64,000 nucleotides of DNA. Source: Parvibaculum sp002684405. GTDB taxonomy: Bacteria; Pseudomonadota; Alphaproteobacteria; Parvibaculales; Parvibaculaceae. The stretch spans positions 124,001-188,000 of the forward strand of contig OZ223207.1 in NCBI GenBank assembly GCA_965140395.1, in the 5' to 3' direction. Under the pieces are notes generated by a model. It worked only from the letters and a program-made list of their open reading frames with translations, made no database searches and was not told the origin of the DNA. A program made the translations under genes and the position numbers. This document shows positions 19,655-28,197 of the stretch, in pieces (the stretch's first letter is position 1; every line of letters begins with the position of its first letter).

Positions 19655-22333
19655 ATGAGCATCCGAAACCTCCATCAAATGTTCGCGCCGAAATCCGTCG
19701 CGCTGATCGGAGCGAGCAATCGCGACGGCAGTATCGGCAAGGTCGTGCTGCGGAACCTGAGAAGCGCCGATTTCAAAGGGCCCATATGGGCGGTCAATCC
19801 GCAGGGCGGTGTGATCGGCGGGGAGGAGGCCTATAAGGATGTTGCCTCGCTGCCGGAGGCGCCCGACCTCGCCGTGATCGCGACGCCGCCTCACACCGTG
19901 CCGGGCATTATCGGCGAACTCGGAAAGAAGGGAACGCGCGCCGCCGTGGTCATCACGGCGGGCTTTGGCGAACTCGGCGAAGAAGGACGGGCGCTCCAGC
20001 GCGAGATGCTGGATGCGGCAAAGCCCTATCTGCTGCGTATCGTCGGCCCGAACTGTCTTGGCATTCTGGCACCGGGAAACCAGCTCAACGCCTCCTTCAC
20101 CCATCTGCCGCCGCTCGATGGCAATGTTGCCTTCGTCTCGCAGTCGGGTGCCGTCGTCACCGCCGTCCTCGACTGGGCGACGAGCCGCAATATCGGATTT
20201 TCCCATATCGTTTCGCTGGGCGGCATGTCGGATGTGGATTTCGGCGACATGCTGGATTTTCTTGCGCATGACCCGAAGACGAAGAGCATTCTGCTTTATG
20301 TCGAGTCGGTGACCGATGCGCGCAAGTTCATGTCCGCTGGCCGGCAGGCCGCGCGCCTGAAGCCGGTCATGGTCATCAAGGCGGGCCGCCACGAAGAGGG
20401 TGCCAAGGCGGCGCGGTCGCATACCGGTGCGCTGGCCGGGTCCGACGCGGTCTATCACGCCGCTTTCCGCCGCGCGGGCATGTTGCGCGTGCAGGGCGTG
20501 GAAGACCTCTTCGATGCGGTGGAGACCCTTGCCATGCGTTCGGAGCGCAAGCCGCTCCTTGGCGACAGGCTTGCCATTCTTACCAATGGCGGCGGTGTCG
20601 GGGTGCTGGCGACCGACGATCTGATCGACGAGAGCGGGCATCTTGCTTCGCTGGCGCCGGAGACGATCGAGCGCCTCAACAAGGTGTTGCCGCCCACCTG
20701 GAGCCGAGGCAATCCGGTGGACATTATCGGCGATGCCGGTGCGCAGCGTTATGCGGATGCGATCGAAGGCCTGATGGGCGATCCGAATACCGATGCGCTT
20801 CTGGTGCTCAACTGCCCGACCGCCGTGGTGGACAATGTCGAGGCCGCGCGGGCGGTTGTCGATGCCGCTGCGAAGAGCCGCAAGCCGCTCTATACGAGCT
20901 GGCTTGGCGATCAGGGCGCGCGGGAGGCGCGACAGGTTTTTCTCAACAACAAGGTCGCGACCTATGACACGCCCGGCCAGGCGGTTCATTCCTTCATGCT
21001 GCAGGTTCGCTATGACCGTAACCAGCGGTTGCTGATGGAAATTCCGCCGGCAGGGCCTGCATGGCCGCAGCGCGATCTCGATGCGGCGCGCGCCATTATC
21101 GACAAGGCCGCCGGCGAGAAGCGCGAATGGCTGACGGAGCCGGAAGCAAAGGCGCTTCTGAAGGCCTATGGCATTCCGGTCGTGGAAACGCTCACGGTGA
21201 GTTCCGTCGATGAAGCGGCGGCGTGCGCGGAGGAAATCGGCTATCCGGTGGCGCTGAAAATTCTTTCCCCCGAAATTACCCACAAGACCGATGTCGGCGG
21301 CGTCGCGCTCGATCTCGAAGACAAGGAAGCGGTGCTGCGGGCGGCGCGGCGCATGCTCGACCGCGTGGCGGAAGCCAGGCCCGATGCGAAGATCGACGGG
21401 TTTACCGTTCAGCGTATGGCGAGCCGTCCCAGCGCCTTCGAACTTATCCTTGGCATGATCGACGATGCGACCTTTGGCCCCGTGCTTCTTTTCGGGCAGG
21501 GCGGTACGGCGGTGGAAGTCGTGCGCGACCAGGCGATGGCCCTGCCGCCGCTCAATCGGGTGCTGGCCGAAGATCTGATCCGGCGCACGCGCGTCTCAAG
21601 GCTTCTCGATGGTTATCGCGGACGCCCCGGCGCGGATTTCGATGCGATTGCGGGCACTCTGATGGCGATCGGAGATCTCTCGGCGGATAACCCCGACATC
21701 GCGGAACTCGACATCAACCCTCTCTGGGCGGATGAGGAAGGCGTGCTGGCGCTGGATGCGCGTGTGCGCATCAAGGCGCCGCATGGCAAGGGCTCGTCGC
21801 GGTTTGCGATAAGGCCCTATCCCGGTGCGCTGGAAGGGGCGATTTCCGGGCGAGACGGCAGGATTTATCCGATGCGGCCTATCCGGCCCGAAGACGCGCC
21901 GCTGACGGACGACCTTCTGGCGCATACCGATCCGGAAGACATAAGGCTGCGTTTCCTGTCGCCGCTCAGGAAGCTTCCGCGCCAGTTGGCCGCGCGTCTG
22001 ACGCAGATCGACTATGACCGGGAAATGGCCTTTGTGGTCTTTACCGACGAGACGCGCCAGCATCTTGCCGCGGTGGGCCGGCTTTCCGACGATCCCGACA
22101 GGGAGCGGACGGAATATGCGATCCTGGTGCGAACCGATCTTCACGGACACGGTCTCGGCTACGGGCTGATGCACAAGCTCATCGACTATGCGCGGGCGCG
22201 CGGCGTGAAGCAGGTCTTCGGCCATGTGTTGCGCGAGAACAAGCCGATGCTTGATCTGTGTACCGAACTCGGCTTTACGCGCCATCAGCTGCCGGGCGAA
22301 CCGAGCGTGTTCGAAATGCAGCTCGATCTCTGA
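19655..22333 (+). CDS. Acetate-CoA-ligase-like (NDP-forming) protein fused to GNAT acetyltransferase (Pat/YfiQ-like)
   Basis: 892 residues in the order CoA-binding domain (1-130, with VALIGASNRDGSIGKVVLRN and VGPNCLGILAPGNQ), succinyl-CoA-ligase-like domain (about 150-460, with ARSHTGALAGSDAVYHAAFR carrying the histidine used by true ligases), ATP-grasp domain (about 480-700, with GYPVALKILSPEITHKTDVG), and a C-terminal GNAT domain (about 740-890, with DLHGHGLGYGLMHKLIDYAR as the acetyl-CoA loop). This is the layout of Pat/YfiQ, which acetylates lysines of proteins such as acetyl-CoA synthetase. Whether the ligase half is active here is unclear, but the ligase histidine is kept. It stands alone; its convergent neighbour is hsp20. 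Confidence 0.92.
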   Translation: MSIRNLHQMFAPKSVALIGASNRDGSIGKVVLRNLRSADFKGPIWAVNPQGGVIGGEEAYKDVASLPEAPDLAVIATPPHTVPGIIGELGKKGTRAAVVITAGFGELGEEGRALQREMLDAAKPYLLRIVGPNCLGILAPGNQLNASFTHLPPLDGNVAFVSQSGAVVTAVLDWATSRNIGFSHIVSLGGMSDVDFGDMLDFLAHDPKTKSILLYVESVTDARKFMSAGRQAARLKPVMVIKAGRHEEGAKAARSHTGALAGSDAVYHAAFRRAGMLRVQGVEDLFDAVETLAMRSERKPLLGDRLAILTNGGGVGVLATDDLIDESGHLASLAPETIERLNKVLPPTWSRGNPVDIIGDAGAQRYADAIEGLMGDPNTDALLVLNCPTAVVDNVEAARAVVDAAAKSRKPLYTSWLGDQGAREARQVFLNNKVATYDTPGQAVHSFMLQVRYDRNQRLLMEIPPAGPAWPQRDLDAARAIIDKAAGEKREWLTEPEAKALLKAYGIPVVETLTVSSVDEAAACAEEIGYPVALKILSPEITHKTDVGGVALDLEDKEAVLRAARRMLDRVAEARPDAKIDGFTVQRMASRPSAFELILGMIDDATFGPVLLFGQGGTAVEVVRDQAMALPPLNRVLAEDLIRRTRVSRLLDGYRGRPGADFDAIAGTLMAIGDLSADNPDIAELDINPLWADEEGVLALDARVRIKAPHGKGSSRFAIRPYPGALEGAISGRDGRIYPMRPIRPEDAPLTDDLLAHTDPEDIRLRFLSPLRKLPRQLAARLTQIDYDREMAFVVFTDETRQHLAAVGRLSDDPDRERTEYAILVRTDLHGHGLGYGLMHKLIDYARARGVKQVFGHVLRENKPMLDLCTELGFTRHQLPGEPSVFEMQLDL

Positions 22334-22346
22334 GCGTATGAAAAAA

Positions 22347-22368
22347 GGCGGGCCGTTTCCGGCCCGCC
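22347..22368 (-). terminator. Terminator between the Pat-like gene and hsp20
   Basis: GGCGGGCC at 22347-22354 pairs perfectly with GGCCCGCC at 22361-22368 across a six-base loop. On the minus strand a run of six T (22341-22346) follows, so it ends hsp20 transcription. On the plus strand it lies 14 bases past the Pat-like stop, with only GTTTC after it, so it may act weakly in that direction. Confidence 0.88.
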
Positions 22369-22404
22369 CCGTTTCATTCTCATTATGCGCGTTATGGCAT
22401 CCGA

Positions 22405-22875
22405 TCAGTCGGCGGCCGTCGCGTAGCTGCCTTCCAGCGATTTCGACCCCGCCGAGGCATTGGTGATCGCAATGCGGCGCGGCTTCATCTCTTCGGGAAC
22501 CTGACGCTGCAATTCGACATGGAGGAGGCCGTTTTCGAGCTTCGCGCCCGTGACCTCCACGTGATCGGCCAGCTGGAAGCGGCGCTCGAAGCTGCGCGCG
22601 GCGATACCCTGATGGAGGTAGTTCGTCTCGCCGTCCTGCTCGCTCTTCTGACCGTTGATGGTGAGCACGTTCTGCTTCACCTCGATCTCCAGATCGTCTT
22701 CGGCGAAGCCCGCAACCGCCATGCTGATGCGGTAATTATGCTCGTCCACCCGTTCGATATTGTAGGGCGGATAGGTAGAGGTCTGGGCCTCGCGGGTCGC
22801 ATTGTCGAGAAGCGACTGAAGCTGGTCGAAGCCGACGCTGGCACGATAGAGAGGGGAAAAGTCGAAGTTTCTCAT
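22405..22875 (-). CDS. Small heat-shock protein, Hsp20/IbpA family
   Basis: ATP-independent holdase chaperone that forms oligomers and keeps unfolded proteins soluble. 156 residues: N-terminal arm MRNFDFSPLYRASVGFDQL typical of IbpA-like proteins of alphaproteobacteria, alpha-crystallin domain at about 38-130 (YNIERVDEHNYRISMAVAGF, LTINGQKSEQ, YLHQGIAARSFERRFQL, LENGLLHVELQR), and an IAITN C-terminal motif resembling IxI/V. AGGG precedes the ATG by seven bases. An RpoH-type promoter lies about 105 bases upstream, leaving a long GC-rich leader that could act as an RNA thermometer. Confidence 0.94.
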   Translation of the reverse strand: MRNFDFSPLYRASVGFDQLQSLLDNATREAQTSTYPPYNIERVDEHNYRISMAVAGFAEDDLEIEVKQNVLTINGQKSEQDGETNYLHQGIAARSFERRFQLADHVEVTGAKLENGLLHVELQRQVPEEMKPRRIAITNASAGSKSLEGSYATAAD

Positions 22876-22980
22876 TTGAACACCCTTGGTTGAAGCGATG
22901 CATCCTTCGGGCCGCCCATCCGCCTTACGGCCGGCTGGGACCTCGGCCCGTTCCGGACCCGTTTTGGCGTCCGGTCCCTA

Positions 22981-23010
22981 ATAGATGGGTGGTGTTTCAG
23001 GCTCTTCAAG
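22981..23010 (-). promoter_or_regulatory. RpoH (sigma-32) type promoter for hsp20
   Basis: Reading leftwards, CTTGAAG at 23010-23004 and CCCATCTAT at 22989-22981 match the alphaproteobacterial heat-shock consensus, with 14 bases between the two blocks. Transcription would start near 22975, giving a leader of about 100 bases before the hsp20 ATG. Confidence 0.7.
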
Positions 23011-23145
23011 TGAGGATATCCGCCGCTTTTGTCGCGGCCTGCGCGGGTGAACCCCGGCTGAACGGAAGGTCCACGATAGGTTCAGCGAGGTCCCGTCATT
23101 CTGTGTCTCAGCAATTGGTTTCCCCAGCTGACACAGGAGGCAGAC

Positions 23146-23931
23146 ATGACGAACATTCTTCTCAAGACCGCGGCGGCAGCCGGCATTCTGGGCGCGATGG
23201 CAATGGCCGCTCCGGCACAGGCCGGCAATGCGAATTTCGTGCTGACATTCGGCAGCCACCATGCCGGGCCGCAAATGACGGCCCAGACCATCGACTATCG
23301 CCGCGGGTCCCCCGGATGGCGGGCACATAATGCGCGTGTGATGCCGCTCAATCGCGTGGTCCGCGTCATCGAAAACCGCTCGGGCGGCACGGTGACCGAT
23401 ATTCGCCTCGCGAAGAACCAGCGCGTCTATCGTCTGGAAGGCGTCACGCGCCTCGGGATGATCGTGGACGCAAAGGTGGATGCGCGCACGGGCCGGATCC
23501 AGTCGATCGACTTCAAGAAGTTCCGTCCGCGCTACGATCCCAAGGGCATGGACATCAACCGTCTGCTCGCCAAGCTCAAGCGCAAGGGCTTTCACGGGTT
23601 CGATGTCGTCAGCCTGAAGGAGGAGCGTGGCGTCTATCGTGTGCGGGCGCTCAACAAGCGCGGCCGTCCGGTGGTCGTGCGGACCAGGGCGCATAACGGG
23701 CATATTCTCAATGTCCGCAGTGCCGCCAACTACAACGGCCCGGCCTATAAGCGCGGCGGTCGCCATGGCTTCAATCATTGGCGAAAGGGCGTGGCCGCTC
23801 ACGGCTACAGCCATTTCAGCAAGGCGACCGATTACGGCGACTATTACGAGGTGAATGCGCGCAACCGGTACGGCAAGCAGGTGCGTCTCGATATCTGCCC
23901 CTATACGGGCAAGGTCCTTCGGGTCCTCTGA
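23146..23931 (+). CDS. Secreted protein with three PepSY-like repeats
   Basis: 261 residues with a signal peptide (MTNILLKTAAAAGILGAMAM..., cut after APAQA at about residue 25). A perfect AGGAGG precedes the ATG. After a linker with TIDYRRGSPGW, three similar beta-alpha units follow, each ending in a KV/RI-type strand: about 65-120 (VYRLEGVTRLGMIVDAKVDA...TGRIQSIDF), 140-190 (VYRVRALNKRGRPVVVRTRA...GHILNV) and 215-261 (YYEVNARNRYGKQVRLDICP...GKVLRVL). These resemble PepSY domains. Strongly basic, so possibly bound to an anionic surface. No specific function known. The neighbour at 24113 shares the DYRR segment. Confidence 0.78.
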   Translation: MTNILLKTAAAAGILGAMAMAAPAQAGNANFVLTFGSHHAGPQMTAQTIDYRRGSPGWRAHNARVMPLNRVVRVIENRSGGTVTDIRLAKNQRVYRLEGVTRLGMIVDAKVDARTGRIQSIDFKKFRPRYDPKGMDINRLLAKLKRKGFHGFDVVSLKEERGVYRVRALNKRGRPVVVRTRAHNGHILNVRSAANYNGPAYKRGGRHGFNHWRKGVAAHGYSHFSKATDYGDYYEVNARNRYGKQVRLDICPYTGKVLRVL

Positions 23932-24112
23932 CAGATGACCGGCCTGCCGGATCGTTCCGGCGGGCCGGCCCCCGCCTTTTACCGAAATCCCGGAAATCCT
24001 CACCTGAAGCTGAATGCCGGATGAACGGCCATGCCAGCGCCCGTTCAGCGCGGATGGCCGATCATCGTTTCAACACTAGGGGGACGATCGAACGACAGAA
24101 GGAGCAGGAAGC

Positions 24113-24598
24113 ATGAGAAAGGCATTCATTGTTGCCGGCCTCGCGGCCGGCATGGCGTTTTCAGTACCCCTGGCGGCGCAGGCTTCGGCAGGTGTGCTGG
24201 GCGTGAATATCAAGGCGAATACGGCTGCCAATGTGGAGACGGTCGACTACCGGCGCAGCCCCAGAGAGGGGCGCCGCAATGATCGCGACTACCGCAAGCA
24301 TCGCCGTCACGACAGATATGAGCGGCGTCACTATCGCCGCTATGACCGGTATGAACACCGCGGAAACAGGCGCGGCAGTTATTACCGTCCGGCGCCGAGG
24401 CGCGAATACCGGCCTTTCGCCCATTGGCGCCCGCGCTATGAGCGCCGGTATCGCCGTTGGGGCAAGCCGGTCTATTACGCGCATCATCGGCGCTGGGGCT
24501 CCGCCTACCGCGTTCGCGCCTATGACGATGCGCGCGACCGCGCCGTGATCCTGTGGATCAGTGCGATCACGGGCGCAATTCTGCTGTCCCAGTACTAA
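24113..24598 (+). CDS. Secreted Arg/Tyr-rich small basic protein
   Basis: 161 residues with a signal peptide (KAFIVAGLAAGMAFSVPLAA, cut near AQASA). A good GGAGCAGGAAG site precedes the ATG. The mature part has NVETVDYRRSPREG, echoing TIDYRRGSPGW of the gene upstream, then a long Arg/Tyr/His-rich stretch (about residues 50-125) such as RHDRYERRHYRRYDRYEHRG, and a short hydrophobic C-terminus AVILWISAITGAILLSQY that might be a membrane or surface anchor. No named family recognised; low-complexity basic secreted proteins like this are widespread in Rhizobiales. A strong terminator follows. Confidence 0.7.
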   Translation: MRKAFIVAGLAAGMAFSVPLAAQASAGVLGVNIKANTAANVETVDYRRSPREGRRNDRDYRKHRRHDRYERRHYRRYDRYEHRGNRRGSYYRPAPRREYRPFAHWRPRYERRYRRWGKPVYYAHHRRWGSAYRVRAYDDARDRAVILWISAITGAILLSQY

Positions 24599-24656
24599 CG
24601 GACACTCCCCGCTCATTTGAGACGCTGAGGGGCGAGTTGCGTGAGTGGGGACGACT

Positions 24657-24689
24657 GGGCTCCGGTGCGTATCGCCGGAGCCCTTTTTT
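24657..24689 (+). terminator. Rho-independent terminator
   Basis: GGGCTCCGG at 24657-24665 pairs with CCGGAGCCC at 24675-24683 across a nine-base loop and is followed by six T on the plus strand. It ends transcription of the small basic protein gene; its T-run touches the stop codon of the convergent carboxylase gene. Confidence 0.9.
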
Positions 24690-26241
24690 ACGGGCGCATC
24701 GTCGCGAGATAGGGGCCCTTCGCCGTTTCGCGGCGGGGTGCGGCCCAGTCCAGCCATTCGCAAAGGCGAGGGCGGGTCTCGCGCGGGTCGATCAGTTCAT
24801 GGACGGAAAAGCCTTCCGCGCGGGGGAAGGGCGATTGCCCCGCAGCGAGTTTTTCTTCCAGCTCCTGGCGCAAGGCTTCCGGGTCTTCGGCTTCGGCGAT
24901 CTGGCGGGCGAAGGCGACGGCGACGCCGCCTTCCACGGGAAGGGCGCCGGTTACCGCACTGGGCCATGAAAGGACGAAACCCTCCGGCCCGAAATGCGCG
25001 GCGCCCGCCACACCGAACACCTTGTGCACGATGACGCTCGCCCAGGGAACGCGGCTCTGCATCACGGCGGCAATCGCCCCCGTGCCGTGGCGGATGGTGG
25101 CAGCCTGTTCGGAGGCGGAGCCGATCATGAAGCCTGGTTCGTCCACGAAGGAGAGGATGGGCAGGTTGAAGGTGTTGCACATATCGACGAAGCGGCGGAG
25201 CTTCTGCGCCGCCTGCGCGGTCATGGCGCCTGCGTAGAATTTGCAGTCATTGGCGATCACGCCCACGCTTTTGCCGTCGAGGCGCGCAAGTCCGGTAATG
25301 AGGGAGGGGCCGTATTTTTTCGTCATCTCGAAAAAGCTGCCCTTGTCCACCACGGCCTTGACGATCTTGCGCATGGCGAAGGGCTTGCGCCGTTCGCGCG
25401 GGACGATGTCGATGAGGCTTTCATCCATGCGGTCGGGTGTGTCTTCGGCCTCGATGTCGGGGGGCAATTGCCAGACATTGTCCGGCAGGTAGGAAAGGAA
25501 TTGCGCGATCTGCTTCAGCGCGTCCTCTTCGTCGCTCGCTACATTGTCGATGACGCCCGAGCGCGCATGGACTTCGGCGCCGCCCAGCTCTTCCTTGGTC
25601 AGGTCTTCGCCAAGCGCGCGCGCGACGACCTTCGGCCCCGCGATCAACACCTGCGCGTTCTCGGTCATCACGGAGAAATGCGAGGCGACGAGCCTTGCCG
25701 CGGGCATGCCCGCGACCGGGCCGAGTGCCGCCGTGGCGACGGGCACTTCGCCCAGCACCTGCGTGATCGACCGGAAGCGCGGTGTGGAAAAAACGGGATC
25801 GCCCATGGGGCGTCCGCCCTTCTTGCCGGACCCGGCGACACTGCCGCCGCCGCCTTCATGCAGGCGGATGAGCGGGACCTTGTAGGTGAGCGCCAGCTCT
25901 TCGGCATAGACGCTCTTGCGCAGGCCCGCGGGGTTGGGCGAGCCGCCCTTCATGGTGAAGTCCTCGCCGCCGACGGCGACGCGCCGGCCGTTCACCTTGG
26001 CAAAGCCCAGAATGTAGTTGCCGGGTTCGAAGCCGATGAGGTTCCCCTCCTCGTCGAAATGCGGCACGCCCGCGCCTTCGCCCATCTCACGGAAGCTCTC
26101 ATGGTCGGTCAGCTTCTCGATCCGTTCACGGATGGTCAGTCGGCCTTTTTCGTGCTGGCGCTCGATGGCTTCCTTGCCGCCCTGCTCGCGGGCCAGGGCG
26201 CGGCGTTTCCTGATTTCCTCGGCTTCCTTTTCCCAGCTCAT
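24688..26241 (-). CDS. Acyl-CoA carboxylase, carboxyltransferase (beta) subunit
   Basis: Biotin-dependent carboxyltransferase that moves CO2 from biotin to an acyl-CoA. 517 residues with the two crotonase-like halves: N half with EKGRLTIRERIEKLTDHESF, VGGEDFTMKGGS and RLHEGGGGSV; C half with YAGAMTAQAAQKLRRFVDMC, PILSFVDEPGFMIGSASEQA, and FGPEGFVLSWPSAVTGALPV. The pattern fits the propionyl/methylcrotonyl/geranyl-CoA group rather than AccD. No alpha (biotin carboxylase) subunit is encoded nearby, so the exact substrate is open; a branched-chain or propionyl-CoA role is the likeliest. Confidence 0.88.
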   Translation of the reverse strand: MSWEKEAEEIRKRRALAREQGGKEAIERQHEKGRLTIRERIEKLTDHESFREMGEGAGVPHFDEEGNLIGFEPGNYILGFAKVNGRRVAVGGEDFTMKGGSPNPAGLRKSVYAEELALTYKVPLIRLHEGGGGSVAGSGKKGGRPMGDPVFSTPRFRSITQVLGEVPVATAALGPVAGMPAARLVASHFSVMTENAQVLIAGPKVVARALGEDLTKEELGGAEVHARSGVIDNVASDEEDALKQIAQFLSYLPDNVWQLPPDIEAEDTPDRMDESLIDIVPRERRKPFAMRKIVKAVVDKGSFFEMTKKYGPSLITGLARLDGKSVGVIANDCKFYAGAMTAQAAQKLRRFVDMCNTFNLPILSFVDEPGFMIGSASEQAATIRHGTGAIAAVMQSRVPWASVIVHKVFGVAGAAHFGPEGFVLSWPSAVTGALPVEGGVAVAFARQIAEAEDPEALRQELEEKLAAGQSPFPRAEGFSVHELIDPRETRPRLCEWLDWAAPRRETAKGPYLATMRP

Positions 26242-26358
26242 GGCCTGCTGTATCCTCCGGCATGTTTCTGTTGTCGCCGACCCTAAAGGAATTCAGGGCT
26301 TGAGTTGAGTGTTTCCGGCTCCGTTCCAGGGCGTGGCGAGGGAGAAGGGGGTATTTTC

Positions 26359-27339
26359 GTGAACAAGCTGGCGGCTGCACCGCTTATCGAGATCGAGGGC
26401 TTTCCTGCGCCCGAGGGCGCCGACGCGCGCTGGCTGGAGGCGACGGACGGGGCGCGGTTGCGCGTCGTCACATGGACGCCGGAAGCGGCGCATATCGAGA
26501 ATTGCCGGGGGACGGTCTTTCTCTTTGGCGGGCGCACGGAATTTGCCGAGAAATATTTCGAGGTGATCGGCGACCTCATCGCGCGCGGCTTTGCCGTCGC
26601 CACGATGGACTGGCGCGGGCAGGGGCTTTCAGCGCGTATGCTGGACGATCCGCGAAAGGGGCATATCGACGATTTCTCCACATTCGACTGCGACCTCGGG
26701 CTCTTCATGGCGGAAATTGCCCCTGCCTTTCCGAAGCCATGGATCGCGATGTCGCACAGCATGGGCGGCAATATTCTGCTGCGCGCCTGTCACGACCATG
26801 CCGACTGGTTCAGCGGGGCGGTTTTCTCCGCGCCCATGCTGGGCCTGCGGCTCGGGAATGCGCTGAACGCCTTCGCCGCGGCGATGCTGGCTTATGGCGG
26901 CAGCGCGCTTGGTTTTGCCGGACGTTACATTCCCGGCGGCGGACCGGTAGCGGCGGATGAAGAGGCGTTCGAGGACAATATCGTGACGTCCGATGAGCGG
27001 CACCACGCCATTCATCAGGCGCTGGTGCGGGCGGACCCCGCGCTTGGGCTCGGCGCGGCGACTTTCGGCTGGGTGCGCGCGGCGATCCGCTCCATCGGGA
27101 TGACGGAGAGAGCGGACTATCTGCGTGAGGTGCGTATCCCCGTTCTCATCGCCCAGGCGACGAAAGACCGGCTGATCGAGGGGAGCGCGCTTGAGCAAGC
27201 GGCGCAGCACATTCCCGATGCGGAGTTCGTCCGGGTGGAAGGCTCCGAGCATGAAATCCTGATGGAACGTGATGCCTTGCAGGCCGTCTTCTGGCAGGCC
27301 TTCGACCGGTTTGCCGATAAGGTGGCGCCGCGCGGTTAG
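26359..27339 (+). CDS. Alpha/beta hydrolase (serine aminopeptidase S33 / lysophospholipase-like)
   Basis: About 326 residues from the GTG at 26359, chosen because GGAGAAGGGGG lies seven bases before it; the TTG at 26305 is less likely. The nucleophile is Ser134 in the MSHSMGG elbow; GRTEFAEKYFEVIGDLIARG and MDWRGQGLS are the typical early strands of this lysophospholipase-like group. The acid and histidine likely lie in VLIAQATKDRLI and EGSEHEILME near the C-terminus. No signal peptide, so cytosolic. It ends one base from the convergent phosphatase gene. Substrate not predictable. Confidence 0.88.
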   Translation: MNKLAAAPLIEIEGFPAPEGADARWLEATDGARLRVVTWTPEAAHIENCRGTVFLFGGRTEFAEKYFEVIGDLIARGFAVATMDWRGQGLSARMLDDPRKGHIDDFSTFDCDLGLFMAEIAPAFPKPWIAMSHSMGGNILLRACHDHADWFSGAVFSAPMLGLRLGNALNAFAAAMLAYGGSALGFAGRYIPGGGPVAADEEAFEDNIVTSDERHHAIHQALVRADPALGLGAATFGWVRAAIRSIGMTERADYLREVRIPVLIAQATKDRLIEGSALEQAAQHIPDAEFVRVEGSEHEILMERDALQAVFWQAFDRFADKVAPRG

Positions 27340-27340
27340 C

Positions 27341-28150
27341 TCAGTCGGCTGCGGCGGGCGTCAATATCTCCAGCGCTGCCGCATGCAGTTCCGGTGTGGC
27401 GGCGGCAACCACCTGTCCGCCCTGTTGCGGATCCTTGCCGCTCCATGTCGTGACGATGCCGCCCGCATTCTCGACCACGGGAATGAGCGCCTGAATGTCA
27501 TAGGGCTGGAGCGAGGATTCGACCACGAGGTCGAGCGTGCCCGCGGCGAGCAGGCAGTAGAAATAGCAGTCTCCGCCGAAACGGCGCAGGCGAACCTTCG
27601 AAGAAATTTCGCGGAAGGCGGCTTTCTCGGCATCGACGGTGAACATGCCGGGATCGGTATTGCCGAGCAACGCATCCTCCAGCCTGGTGCAGCCGCTCAC
27701 CTTGAGGGGAAGCGACTTGCCTGCGCGGATCAGTTCCGTGCCGCCGGGCCGACCGATGAAACGTTCGCCGATATAGGGTTGGTCCATCAGGCCGATGACG
27801 GGTTTCGTGCCGTCATTGAGGCCGATCAGTGTCCCCCAGAGCGGAACGCCCGAAATGAAGGAGCGGGTGCCGTCCACCGGATCGAGGATCCAGGTGAGGT
27901 CGCTTGCGCCTTCATGATTGCCATGCTCTTCGCCGAGAATGGAATGATCCGGATAGCGCTCGAGAATGAGCTTGCGGATCGCCATTTCGGAATCGCGATC
28001 CGCCGCTGTCACTGGGTCGAAGTCGAAATTGCCGCGTTTGTTGTCCACGGCAAGGCCGGAGCGGAAATGCGGCAGGGTGACGGTGGCGGCAGTATCGGCA
28101 AGCTCCAGCGTGAAGCTTGCCAGTTCATCTATTTTCTGCGGATCGAGCAT
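27341..28150 (-). CDS. hisN: Inositol-monophosphatase-family phosphatase, histidinol-phosphatase type
   Basis: Mg-dependent phosphatase, probably for histidinol phosphate, the step often filled by HisN in bacteria without the other enzyme types. ATG 28150 gives 269 residues; the open frame runs further upstream but without similarity. Metal-binding motifs are complete: GEEHG at 73-77, WILDPVDGTRSF at 87-98, and GGDCYFYCLLAAGTLDLVVE near 195-214. The last motif fits HisN better than SuhB. No other his gene is adjacent. Confidence 0.85.
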   Translation of the reverse strand: MLDPQKIDELASFTLELADTAATVTLPHFRSGLAVDNKRGNFDFDPVTAADRDSEMAIRKLILERYPDHSILGEEHGNHEGASDLTWILDPVDGTRSFISGVPLWGTLIGLNDGTKPVIGLMDQPYIGERFIGRPGGTELIRAGKSLPLKVSGCTRLEDALLGNTDPGMFTVDAEKAAFREISSKVRLRRFGGDCYFYCLLAAGTLDLVVESSLQPYDIQALIPVVENAGGIVTTWSGKDPQQGGQVVAAATPELHAAALEILTPAAAD

Positions 28151-28197
28151 TCGGACCTCTGGACGGCGTTCGGCGCATATTGGTCGTGAAGGTGTCG

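Noticed and set aside
22876..22960. Classical ROSE thermometer before hsp20
   Set aside because: The expected UUGCU-type 3' hairpin paired to the ribosome site could not be drawn; kept only as an open question.
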